Assembly: GCF_014174395.1 (NCBI RefSeq)
Contig: NZ_JABEQD010000007.1
Location: 124,001-188,000, forward strand
Length of the DNA: 64,000 nt
Direction of reading: 5' to 3'
Source: Gluconacetobacter aggeris
GTDB lineage: Bacteria; Pseudomonadota; Alphaproteobacteria; Acetobacterales; Acetobacteraceae
Below are positions 53,767 to 62,095 of the stretch, in pieces. A program made the position numbers and the translations under genes. Each line of letters starts with the position of its first letter. Position 1 is the first letter of the stretch. The notes under the pieces are model-generated. The model was not told where the DNA came from and ran no database searches. It worked only from the letters and a program-made list of their open reading frames with translations.

Positions 53767-54753
53767 ATGCCTCACCAGATCGCCGTCATTACCGGAGCAG
53801 GCGCCGGAATCGGCCGCGCCACCGCGCGCACGCTGGCCCGCGCGGGCTGCGACGTCGCGCTGATCGGCCGCAACACGGCACGGCTGGAAGACGCGGCGGC
53901 GGAACTGGCGGAACTGCATATCCGCACCCTCACCATCACCGCCGACGTCACCGACGCCGAGGCGCTGGAACGCGCGGCCGACGAGGTCGAAGCCACGCTG
54001 GGCCCGATCACCCTGTGGGTGAACTGCGCGGGCGCCGGCGTCAGCGGCCAGTTCGTGGAACTGTCGCCCAAGGAAATCCAGCGCGCGACCGACGTCACCT
54101 ATCTGGGCACCGTCTTCGGCACCCGCGCGGCGCTGATCCGCATGCGCAGGCGTGGCTACGGCACCATCGTCAATCTCGACGCCATCTCCCTGCCGCGCCC
54201 CCTGCGCAGCATCGAAAGCGGCGCCCGGGCCGCGATCCGGGCCTTCACCGAAAGCCTGCGCCCCGAAATCCTGCATGATGGCGACCGCATCCATTTGTCG
54301 CTGGTCAGCCTGCCCGCCATCAACACCCCGCGCTTCGTCTGGACACGCAACCGCACCGGCAAGCGCCTGCGCCCCGCCGGCCCGCTCTTCGAGCCCGAAA
54401 TCGCGGCCGAGGCCATCAGCCGCGCCGCCTTCGGCCGCCACCGCGACGTCCGCGTCGGCCTGTCGGGCATCGGCCGGCGCGTGGCCGCCTTCCTGGCCCC
54501 CACGCTGGTCGACCGGCGCCAGGCCGTCCACGCCTATCACCAGCAACTGGAAAAATACCCCGCCCCCGACGACGCGCCGGACAATCTGTTCGCCCCCGTC
54601 GCCGGTGCCCACGGCGCCCACGGTCCCTTCGACCATCTCAGCCGGCGCGGCATGCCGCTCCTGTTGACCACCACCCTGCGGACCATCCTCACCGGCACCG
54701 TGCTGGCCGCCGGCGCGGCCGCCCTGGTTACGGCCCTGCGCCGCAAGCGCTGA
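53767..54753 (+). CDS. SDR-family protein with replaced catalytic triad
   Basis: A 328-residue short-chain dehydrogenase-fold protein. The dinucleotide motif TGAGAGIG (residues 9-16) and NCAGAG are intact. The usual catalytic YxxxK is ESGAR (E150, R154), and the normal serine position reads TIVNLDAIS (Ser to Ala), when aligned to the typical VGSALAYR...SAYCASK pattern. The C-terminal extension with NLFAPVAGAHGAHG is typical of a 330-residue SDR subgroup, and a single hydrophobic helix ends the protein. It likely binds NAD(P) but does not catalyse standard oxidoreduction. A strong terminator follows. Confidence 0.85.
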   Translation: MPHQIAVITGAGAGIGRATARTLARAGCDVALIGRNTARLEDAAAELAELHIRTLTITADVTDAEALERAADEVEATLGPITLWVNCAGAGVSGQFVELSPKEIQRATDVTYLGTVFGTRAALIRMRRRGYGTIVNLDAISLPRPLRSIESGARAAIRAFTESLRPEILHDGDRIHLSLVSLPAINTPRFVWTRNRTGKRLRPAGPLFEPEIAAEAISRAAFGRHRDVRVGLSGIGRRVAAFLAPTLVDRRQAVHAYHQQLEKYPAPDDAPDNLFAPVAGAHGAHGPFDHLSRRGMPLLLTTTLRTILTGTVLAAGAAALVTALRRKR

Positions 54754-54781
54754 TCCCCACCACCACGGACCATCCGGCCCA

Positions 54782-54829
54782 CGCGCTCCCATCCCCCATG
54801 CGGGGCGGGAGCGCGCGGGCTTTTTTTTT
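54782..54829 (+). terminator. Strong Rho-independent terminator after the SDR gene
   Basis: A CGCGCTCCC / GGGAGCGCG stem of 9 bp, then a short GC stretch and nine T residues (54821-54829), 28 bp after the stop. Confidence 0.85.
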
Positions 54830-54933
54830 CGCTCCCCAGGCATCCTCCACCCCGGGACCGGCGCTTGGCCTTCATGGGGCCGTCCGATCGCGGCAGCCTC
54901 ACCGCATCGCCTCCCCGCGCCAGGAGACCGCCC

Positions 54934-57504
54934 GTGGACCAGCCGGCTGAAGCCCTCGACCGGCCCGCCTCCCTGGCGGGCCTGAGCGAACAGCAGGCCC
55001 AGGCACGGCTGAAGACGGACGGCTTCAACGAACTCCCCCGCCAGGAACATCGCACCCCGCTGGCCATCGTGGGCGAGGTCCTGCGCGAACCCATGCTCGC
55101 CCTGCTGCTGGTCGGCGGCGGCATCTACCTCCTGCTGGGCGACGTGCAGGAGGCGCTGATCCTGCTGGCCTTCGCCTGCGCCTCCATCGCGATCACCACG
55201 GTCCAGGAAACGCGGACGGAACGGGTGCTGGACGCGCTGCGCGACCTGACAAGCCCCCGCGCCCTGGTCATCCGCGACGGCACGCGGCGGCGCATCCCGG
55301 GCCGCGAGGTCGTCAGGGGCGATCTCATCGTGCTCGGCGAAGGCGACCGGGTCCCGGCCGACGCCGTGCTGGTGCAGGCGCAGGACCTGCTCGCCGACGA
55401 ATCGCTGCTGACCGGCGAAGCCGTCGCGGTGCGCAAATCCGTCGCGACGACGGTGCCGCCCACGGCCCGGCCGGGCGGCGACGACCTGCCCTTCGTCTAT
55501 TCCGGCGCGCTCATCGTGCGCGGCAGCGGCCTCGCCGAGGTCCACGCCACCGGTGCCGCCAGCGAGATCGGCCGGATCGGCCAGTCTCTCCGCATGCTGG
55601 ACACCGAACCACCCCGCCTGCGCGCGCAGATGGCGCGCCTGACCCGCCTCTGCGCCATCGGCGGCAGCGCGGTCAGCGCCCTGGCCCTGATCCTGTACGG
55701 AACCTTGCGCGGCGGCTGGCTCGACGCGGTGCTGGCCGCCATCACCATCGGCATGAGCATGCTGCCCGAGGAATTCCCGGTCGTGCTCACCGTGTTCATG
55801 GCCATGGGCGCATGGCGCATCTCCCGCGCCCGCGTGCTGACCCGCCGCGCGGCGTCCATCGAAACGCTCGGCTCGGCCACCGTGCTCTGCACCGACAAGA
55901 CCGGAACCCTGACCGAAAACCGCATGTCGATCGTCGAACTCCGGCCAGCCGACAACGCGACCATCGCCCCGCCCACCCCCTTGACCGCCCTCACCCCCCA
56001 GGCCCAGGCGCTGGCCCTCCACGGCCTGCTGGCCAGCGCCCCCCAGCCCTTCGACCCGATGGAAACGGCCTTCCACGCTTTCGCCCGCACCGCCCTGCCC
56101 GACACCCAGCTCCCGTCACGCGCGGGCTGGACGCTCGCCCGCACCTACGGGCTGCGGCCCGACCTGCTGGCCGTCACCCAGGCCTGGCGGCCGGACGCCG
56201 CGAAGCCCGCCTGCATCATCGCCGCGAAAGGCGCACCGGAAGCCATCGCCGCCCTCTGCCATCTGGACGACACCCGGCGCACGGCCATCAGGCAGGCGCT
56301 CGACGCGATGGCCGCCCAGGGGCTCCGCGTCCTCGGCATCGCCAAAGGCGCTTACGAGGGCGAGGATTTCCCCGAGACGCCGCACGGCTTCACGCTCACC
56401 TTCCTCGGCCTGGTCGGCATAGCCGATCCGCTGCGGCCCAGCGTGCCGGCAGCGGTGCGCGACTGCCGGACGGCCGGCATCCGCATCATGATGATCACCG
56501 GCGATTACCCGGAAACCGCCCGCGCCATCGCCCGCGCGGCCGGGATCGACGCGGGCGCGACCGTCCTGACCGGCGATGCCATCGCAACCCTCTCCCAGCC
56601 CGATCTCCAGCAACGCGCCCGCACCGCCACCGTCTGCGCCCGCATCATGCCGGAACAGAAATTGCGGATCGTGCAGGCGCTGAAAGCCGACGACGCAATC
56701 GTCGCCATGACGGGCGACGGCGTCAACGACGCACCGTCGCTGAAGGCGGCCCATATCGGCATCGCCATGGGCGGACGCGGCACCGACGTGGCGCGCGAGG
56801 CCGCCGCGATCGTGCTGCTCGATGACGATTTCGGCTCCATCGTCACCGCCATCCGGCTGGGCCGGCGCATCTACGACAATCTGCGCAAGGCGATGGGTTT
56901 CATCTTCGCCGTCCACGTGCCCATCGCCGGCCTGGCGCTGCTGCCGCTCGTGCTGGGCGACCCCATCATCTTCGCCCCGATCCACATCGCGTTTCTCGAG
57001 ATGGTCATCGACCCGGTCTGTACCCTGGCCTTCGAGGCCGAGACCGAGGAAGACGACATCATGCGCCGCCCGCCCCGCCCTCCCTCCGAACCGCTCTTCT
57101 CGCCGCCGCTGATCGTCTGGAGCCTGCTCCAGGGCCTGCTGGTCTTCATCCTTGTCGGCGGAATCTTCATGTTCGCCACCCTGCGCGCCATGCCGGCCGA
57201 CGAACTCCGCGCCCTCACCTTCGTCTCGCTGGTGCTCTCGATCGTCAGCCTGATCCTCGTGAACCGCTCGTTCAGCACCTCCCTCGTCACGGCCATCCGG
57301 CGGCCCAATGCCACGCTGGTCTGGATTCTCGCGATGGTGGTCGCCGTCCTCGCCGCCAGCGTCCTGGCGCCGCCCATCCGCGGCCTCTTCCGCTTCGGCC
57401 CCCTGCACTGGCACGATCTGGCACTGATCCTCGCCGTGGCGGCCACGGTCCTGATCGTGCTGGAAACCGCCAAGATCTTCTGGCGCGATCGTTTAAGGTT
57501 CTGA
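54934..57504 (+). CDS. P2-type cation-transporting ATPase
   Basis: An 856-residue P-type ATPase from a GTG at 54934 with AGGAG seven bases ahead (ATG 54874 and TTG 54865 are weaker). The N-terminal cation_ATPase_N domain, actuator motif DESLLTGEA, TM4 PEEFP, phosphorylation site DKTGTLTEN (D321) and hinge MTGDGVNDAPSLKAAHIG are all present. PEEFP and the lack of a metal-binding CPx motif point to Ca2+ or another P2-type ion rather than heavy metals. It has about ten membrane helices. Confidence 0.93.
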   Translation: MDQPAEALDRPASLAGLSEQQAQARLKTDGFNELPRQEHRTPLAIVGEVLREPMLALLLVGGGIYLLLGDVQEALILLAFACASIAITTVQETRTERVLDALRDLTSPRALVIRDGTRRRIPGREVVRGDLIVLGEGDRVPADAVLVQAQDLLADESLLTGEAVAVRKSVATTVPPTARPGGDDLPFVYSGALIVRGSGLAEVHATGAASEIGRIGQSLRMLDTEPPRLRAQMARLTRLCAIGGSAVSALALILYGTLRGGWLDAVLAAITIGMSMLPEEFPVVLTVFMAMGAWRISRARVLTRRAASIETLGSATVLCTDKTGTLTENRMSIVELRPADNATIAPPTPLTALTPQAQALALHGLLASAPQPFDPMETAFHAFARTALPDTQLPSRAGWTLARTYGLRPDLLAVTQAWRPDAAKPACIIAAKGAPEAIAALCHLDDTRRTAIRQALDAMAAQGLRVLGIAKGAYEGEDFPETPHGFTLTFLGLVGIADPLRPSVPAAVRDCRTAGIRIMMITGDYPETARAIARAAGIDAGATVLTGDAIATLSQPDLQQRARTATVCARIMPEQKLRIVQALKADDAIVAMTGDGVNDAPSLKAAHIGIAMGGRGTDVAREAAAIVLLDDDFGSIVTAIRLGRRIYDNLRKAMGFIFAVHVPIAGLALLPLVLGDPIIFAPIHIAFLEMVIDPVCTLAFEAETEEDDIMRRPPRPPSEPLFSPPLIVWSLLQGLLVFILVGGIFMFATLRAMPADELRALTFVSLVLSIVSLILVNRSFSTSLVTAIRRPNATLVWILAMVVAVLAASVLAPPIRGLFRFGPLHWHDLALILAVAATVLIVLETAKIFWRDRLRF

Positions 57505-57560
57505 AAACCCGTTTGGAAATGCGCGTCGGCGGCACAGCCGGGAACAGCCTCGCCCCTGCC

Positions 57561-58085
57561 TCACCATTTGATCCGCATGCCGGCGGTCAGCGCACCGGTG
57601 CCCACATTGCTGCCGGTGTTCGTCTGCCGGTGGCCGGCGAACATGTTGATGGTCAGGTCCATTCCCGGCACGCCCTTGACGGGATATGCAGCGGTCACGG
57701 TCCGTCCCGTTTCCATCGGAACGGGGCTGGCATTGCCCTGTTCGATAGCGAACGGCCCGACATGGCCGGGCACGCCGGGCGCCCGCGGTGGCGGCGAAAA
57801 GGCCGGAGCGGTGACATCATACCCCGATCCCCCCGCGCCGCCGATACCGGCCTTCACCCCGCCCTGCCCGGCACGCAAACCATCCGGCGCGCCATTCCGG
57901 GGCACGGCCATTGTGGGCGCCGGAGGCATGAAATAGGATGCGGCCGGAGCACCGGATGCAGGACGCCCGGCCGCCGCCATCGCGACGACCATCCACATCC
58001 GGAAGAACGGCCATTGCCCCTCCGACCCGTCATGAGGCGGCCCGACAGGTCGGCCCCGCCCGTCCGGTGGGGATATGTCGCTCAT
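57561..58085 (-). CDS. Hypothetical secreted protein, possible outer-membrane strand end
   Basis: A 174-residue open frame with a GGAG site 8 bases before ATG 58085 and a signal-like stretch (MWMVVAMAAAGRPASG). The C-terminal third (MDLTINMFAGHRQTNTG, then ALTAGMRIKW) alternates like beta-strands and ends in an aromatic residue. The middle is proline/glycine-rich. No family recognised. It lies convergent to the ATPase and divergent from the ABC gene, and competing frames exist on the plus strand, so it is moderately supported. Confidence 0.5.
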   Translation of the reverse strand: MSDISPPDGRGRPVGPPHDGSEGQWPFFRMWMVVAMAAAGRPASGAPAASYFMPPAPTMAVPRNGAPDGLRAGQGGVKAGIGGAGGSGYDVTAPAFSPPPRAPGVPGHVGPFAIEQGNASPVPMETGRTVTAAYPVKGVPGMDLTINMFAGHRQTNTGSNVGTGALTAGMRIKW

Positions 58086-58266
58086 CTGCATGGCTCCGGA
58101 TTGTAACATGCCAGCAACATGCAGGCGGAAACCGCTGCACCGGAAATCAATAACTGCGACAGTCCACGATCCCGCGACACAAAGCGTTATTCCGGTACAG
58201 CGACAATATCGGGCGCGCGGCCAGCCCGGCTTGACAGAAAATCACCCGCCGCTGCAACGTTCTGAA

Positions 58267-59184
58267 ATGTTTTCCGAAGCGCGCACCATGACAGGCCAGG
58301 CCACTCCGGATCGCGAGGCCCCCGCTCGCGAAGCCCCCGATCACCAGGCCCCGGTCCAGATCGCCCATCTGCGCAAGATCCTCGGCGGCCGCGCCGTCCT
58401 CGACGATCTCAGCCTGACCTTGCGCCCCGGCGAGATCGCGGCCCTTCTCGGCCCCAACGGCGCGGGCAAGACCACGCTGATCGGCTGCCTGCTCGGCCTG
58501 CTCTCGCCCGATGCCGGCACGGTGCGGCTGTGGGGCGAGGATGCGTCCGCCCTGCGCGCCGAAACACGGGCGCGCATCGGCTTCGTGCCCCAGACCATGA
58601 CCGGCTTCACCTGGTTCCGGGTCGGAGAGCTGATGGCCTATCTGGCGCAGTACCGTGCCCGCCCCGACGATATCGAAGACCGGACCTGGCAGGAATGGGC
58701 CGGCCTCGACCCCAACGCCCGGATCAGGACCCTCTCGGGCGGCGAGCGCCAGCGGCTGGCCATCGTGCTGGCGCTGCGCTTCCGCCCCGACCTGATCGTG
58801 CTGGACGAACCCGTCGCCAGCCTCGACCCGCAGGCCCGCTACGATTTCATGCGCCTGCTGCCGGCCTATGCGCGGCGCACCGGGGCCAGCGTGCTGATCT
58901 CCTCGCACATCATCTCCGACCTTCAGGAGATCAGCGACCGGTTCGTCATGATGCGCCACGGGCGGATCATGCTGGACATGACGGCCCCGGAGATCGCGTC
59001 CACCGTCCGCCGCCTCTCCGCACCGCCCGTCGCGGCATGGGGCGTGGAGATCATCGCCGACCAGGGGGTGGAGGGCGTATGGGTACGCGGCTGGCACCCG
59101 GCGCTGGACGACGCGGCGGCCGGTGCGGGCCACGCCATGCTGCCGGGCGATGTCGAACGGCTGTTCCTGGCCCTGACCCGATAG
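58267..59184 (+). CDS. ABC transporter ATP-binding protein
   Basis: A 305-residue ATPase with Walker A GPNGAGKTT, signature LSGGERQRLAIVLAL, Walker B LIVLDEPVASLD and switch SSHIISD. It is typical of ABC-2-type exporters (single ATPase, separate permease). The first 35 residues are an acidic/proline-rich extension; ATG 58267 or 58288 may be the start. Seven bp later a large membrane protein begins, its likely partner. Confidence 0.9.
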   Translation: MFSEARTMTGQATPDREAPAREAPDHQAPVQIAHLRKILGGRAVLDDLSLTLRPGEIAALLGPNGAGKTTLIGCLLGLLSPDAGTVRLWGEDASALRAETRARIGFVPQTMTGFTWFRVGELMAYLAQYRARPDDIEDRTWQEWAGLDPNARIRTLSGGERQRLAIVLALRFRPDLIVLDEPVASLDPQARYDFMRLLPAYARRTGASVLISSHIISDLQEISDRFVMMRHGRIMLDMTAPEIASTVRRLSAPPVAAWGVEIIADQGVEGVWVRGWHPALDDAAAGAGHAMLPGDVERLFLALTR

Positions 59185-59191
59185 CCGCGAG

Positions 59192-60577
59192 ATGACCGAC
59201 ACGCTGCGCGCGCTCCGGCTCTATGCCTCGCCGGTCTTCACCCGTGAAAATCCCACCCTGATCTCGGCGGCGATCTATCTCGTCATCACCTTCTCCAGCC
59301 TCCATCATCCATCCCCGGGGCATGCCGCCAGCCTCCACGATATCGGCATGTTCTGGTGGCTGGCCCAGCAATCGCTGTTCTCCAGCCTGTGCTGCCAGTA
59401 CTGGCGCCAGGTGCGCTCGCCGCTGGCACCGATGTTCCCGCGCCTGATCGCGGCGGAATACCGGGCAATCCATATCCTGCTCGCGCTGGGGCTGCTGCTG
59501 CTGGCCGTGCCCGCGATCGTGCGCGGCCTGCCGCTGCTCAACGTGCTGGCGCTGGAATCCCTCAACCTCTCCCTCAGCACCGGCAGCGATCTGGTCGGGC
59601 CGAAAATCCTGCGGCCACGCCTGCGCAAGGTCCGCACCGCCATCGTGTTCGGCCTGTTCGTGGTGTTCATGATCCCCACGATGCAGGACCTGCTGATGAA
59701 GGCCCCCTGGTTCGTCGCCCTGGGGGTGCTGGCCGTCGCCCTGCCCGCGGCACTGGTCGAACTGCATCACAGCCCCTTCGCCCACCCGGGCGACCATGGC
59801 CCCGCCCTCCCCGCCACCCGGCCGGCCCGCAGGCCGCCGAATCCCGCCACCCGCACCCTCATCCACGCACTGATGTGGCAGCCGCCGCGCCTGCGTGCGG
59901 TGCCGCTGCCCAACGGGCTGGCGTCCGGCGCGCCGCTGGCCCTGCTCGCGCAGTCGGCCGCGATCCTGATGCTGGTCACGGGCTTCGCACTGCTGATCAA
60001 TATGATCAGCACCCTGCACGCGCCCACATGGCAGGATGCGCGCGACGCCGCCACCGCCACGCTGGGCCAGGTCACCATGTTCGGCGCGGTGGCGCTCCCC
60101 CACTGGATGCTGTCGCGCCGCGACTGGCCGTTCCTGCTGTCGCTCGGCCCGTTCGGCGCGCGGGCAGATTTCGCCCACGCGCTCTATCGCGCCCATGCCG
60201 GCCGCGCGGTGCTGGCCGGCACGATCCTGGGCCTGTTCACCGCCCTGGCGGCAATCCTGATCGGCACGGTGCCCGTGCCGCGCGCCATCGCGGCGGCACC
60301 GGCTCTGGCGGCCGTCATCGTGGGCGGCAGCTACCTGCCCAGCCTGGCCATGTTCTCCCCCCTGACCAACCGTCCCGGATTCATCCTGCTGCTCTCGATG
60401 CTGGGCAGCCTGGCCGGCCTGCAGATCTACGCCGACATCCTCTTCAACAAGCCCCCGGTGCCCCCGCTGGCCTGGGCCGTGCCCGTCCTGGCGGCCGCCT
60501 TCGCCCTGCTGATGGCCCGCCTGGCCCCCCGGGCCCTGGCCCGCGCCGATTGGCCGATCGAGCCCCCCGCCCTCTGA
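59192..60577 (+). CDS. Predicted permease of the ABC transporter
   Basis: A 461-residue protein with about ten hydrophobic segments in two halves. Residues 190-235 are a soluble proline-rich loop. It does not show ABC2_membrane or FtsX motifs that I can recognise. Its place 7 bp after the ATPase gene, on the same strand, is the reason for the permease call. Substrate is unknown. Confidence 0.65.
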   Translation: MTDTLRALRLYASPVFTRENPTLISAAIYLVITFSSLHHPSPGHAASLHDIGMFWWLAQQSLFSSLCCQYWRQVRSPLAPMFPRLIAAEYRAIHILLALGLLLLAVPAIVRGLPLLNVLALESLNLSLSTGSDLVGPKILRPRLRKVRTAIVFGLFVVFMIPTMQDLLMKAPWFVALGVLAVALPAALVELHHSPFAHPGDHGPALPATRPARRPPNPATRTLIHALMWQPPRLRAVPLPNGLASGAPLALLAQSAAILMLVTGFALLINMISTLHAPTWQDARDAATATLGQVTMFGAVALPHWMLSRRDWPFLLSLGPFGARADFAHALYRAHAGRAVLAGTILGLFTALAAILIGTVPVPRAIAAAPALAAVIVGGSYLPSLAMFSPLTNRPGFILLLSMLGSLAGLQIYADILFNKPPVPPLAWAVPVLAAAFALLMARLAPRALARADWPIEPPAL

Positions 60578-60633
60578 CCTCCGACAGCCTGTTTCCACCC
60601 AGGCGTCTCAATACGCCCCACAGGAGGCAGCCG

Positions 60634-61026
60634 TCAGCTCGGCAGGCCCGTATCGCCCCGGCCGGAATGCATCATCGCCTGATGCCGCGTCAGGGCCTGG
60701 GCCACGCGCCGCGCATCCTCGGGCGCCAGGGCCAGGCCGACCGGACCATAGGCCGGATGCTGGAAGGCGATCAGCGACCCCTCGCTCAGCGCCTCGGGCT
60801 GGACGGCCCAGTTGGTGCGAAAGACCGGCACCACCGGCGCCCCCTCGATCGGCGGCGGCGGCACGTTCTCCACCATCGCGCTGCGGACGGTACCCAGACT
60901 GGCGATCAGTTCGCCCAGTTGCTCCAGCGTAAAGGCAATCGTGCCCTCAATCCCGCTGCCATCCAGAAATGCCAGCGTCGCCGTCTGGCGATCCTCGGAC
61001 AGACTGACCTGCATGCGCGCGCTCAT
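60634..61026 (-). CDS. Conserved-looking small protein of unknown function
   Basis: A 130-residue protein with GGAGGT just before ATG 61026. The sequence has no signal peptide and no cysteines; it looks like a small mixed alpha/beta domain (FTLEQLGELIASLGTVRSAM). GC and codon use match the core. It is alone on the minus strand between the permease gene and a repeat. Confidence 0.6.
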   Translation of the reverse strand: MSARMQVSLSEDRQTATLAFLDGSGIEGTIAFTLEQLGELIASLGTVRSAMVENVPPPPIEGAPVVPVFRTNWAVQPEALSEGSLIAFQHPAYGPVGLALAPEDARRVAQALTRHQAMMHSGRGDTGLPS

Positions 61027-61149
61027 CGCCACCTCCCCACCCTCTTCGCAGGCCAGGATATCACAGCACGCCACGATCCCGTCAGGCGAAGCGCGCCGAT
61101 CCGTTCCCACCCCGAAACACGCAGATCATCACCGGACGATTCGAGCCAC

Positions 61150-61203
61150 GAGTGAGCAAGAATGCCGCGCACAGGAAACGCGCGTCGGATCGCCACCCGC
61201 CCG
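61150..61203 (+). repeat. Dispersed intergenic repeat, copy 4 (short)
   Basis: GTGAGCAAGAATGCCGCGCA then CAGGAAACGCGCGTCGGATC and GCCACC match the inner blocks of the copies at 6940, 31696 and 39727. It sits directly behind ispE on the minus strand and may act as its transcript end. Confidence 0.6.
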
Positions 61204-61206
61204 CGT

Positions 61207-62088
61207 TTACGGGCACAACCCCCCGGACCAGACCCACCAGCCGGGCCGCTCAACCGCCGCCTGGGCATCCTGCGCCGCCTGCGGACTGTCGAACAGCGCA
61301 AAGCAGGTCGCCCCCGATCCGCTCATGCGCGCCAGGCGGCAGCCCGGCGCGGCCTCCAGCACATCCAGAACGGTGCGGATCGTCGGGCAGACGGCACAGG
61401 CCGCATCCTGAAGATCGTTGGTCAGCCCTGAAAGGTCCCGCACCATCGCCGCCACGTCGGGCCAGGCGGCGGGCAGGGAGGCAGCCGGGGTAAAGACCGG
61501 CGCGCGCGAACGGAACACGGCGGGCGTCGAGACCGCCTCGCCGCAATTGACCAGCATCATGCCGCAGGGCGGCAGGGCGGGCGCCGGGTCCAGCCGTTCG
61601 CCGACGCCGCCCATGCGGGCGGCACGCTGGTCGATGCAGACGGGCACGTCGGCCCCCAGCTCGACCGCCAGCGCCATCAGCCGCTCGCGGGGCACATTGC
61701 CCGGCCAGGCCCGCAGCAGCAGGCGCAGCGCCGCCGCCGCATCGGCCGAGCCGCCGCCGATGCCCGAGGCCACCGGCAGCCTCTTGTCCAGAACGATATG
61801 CAACGGCTCCAGCCGGTCGGTACCGCCGATTTCCGCCCGCAGCAGCCGCGCGGCCCGCAGGATCAGGTTGCTGTCGGCATCGGCCACCAGCCCGGCGCCG
61901 AACGGGCCGGTAATATCCAGCGAGACCGCTCCGGCCCCGCCATGGCCCGGATGCAGCGCCAGCCTGTCGCCCGCGCCGGCAAACACCGCCAGACTGTCCA
62001 GCAGATGGTAGCCGTCCGGCCGGCGCCCGGTCACATGCAGATAGAGGTTGATCTTCGCGTGGGCGGATTCGTACAGGGTCCCTGTCAC
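61207..62088 (-). CDS. ispE: 4-diphosphocytidyl-2-C-methyl-D-erythritol kinase
   Basis: A 293-residue GHMP kinase of the MEP isoprenoid pathway. AHAKINLYLHVTGRRPDGYH at the N-terminus, the ATP loop PVASGIGGGSADAAAAL and SGSGATCFALF are all present. The GTG start at 62088 lies 7 bases after the TPR gene stop, so the two are co-transcribed. Isoprenoid supply feeds hopanoid and quinone synthesis in acetic acid bacteria. Confidence 0.95.
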   Translation of the reverse strand: MTGTLYESAHAKINLYLHVTGRRPDGYHLLDSLAVFAGAGDRLALHPGHGGAGAVSLDITGPFGAGLVADADSNLILRAARLLRAEIGGTDRLEPLHIVLDKRLPVASGIGGGSADAAAALRLLLRAWPGNVPRERLMALAVELGADVPVCIDQRAARMGGVGERLDPAPALPPCGMMLVNCGEAVSTPAVFRSRAPVFTPAASLPAAWPDVAAMVRDLSGLTNDLQDAACAVCPTIRTVLDVLEAAPGCRLARMSGSGATCFALFDSPQAAQDAQAAVERPGWWVWSGGLCP

Positions 62089-62095
62089 GGGCGGT

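Noticed and set aside
59356-61155. A 599-codon plus-strand frame crossing the permease and the next gene
   Set aside because: Shadow frame: it runs through the stop of the permease and antisense to another gene, and is arginine/proline-rich.
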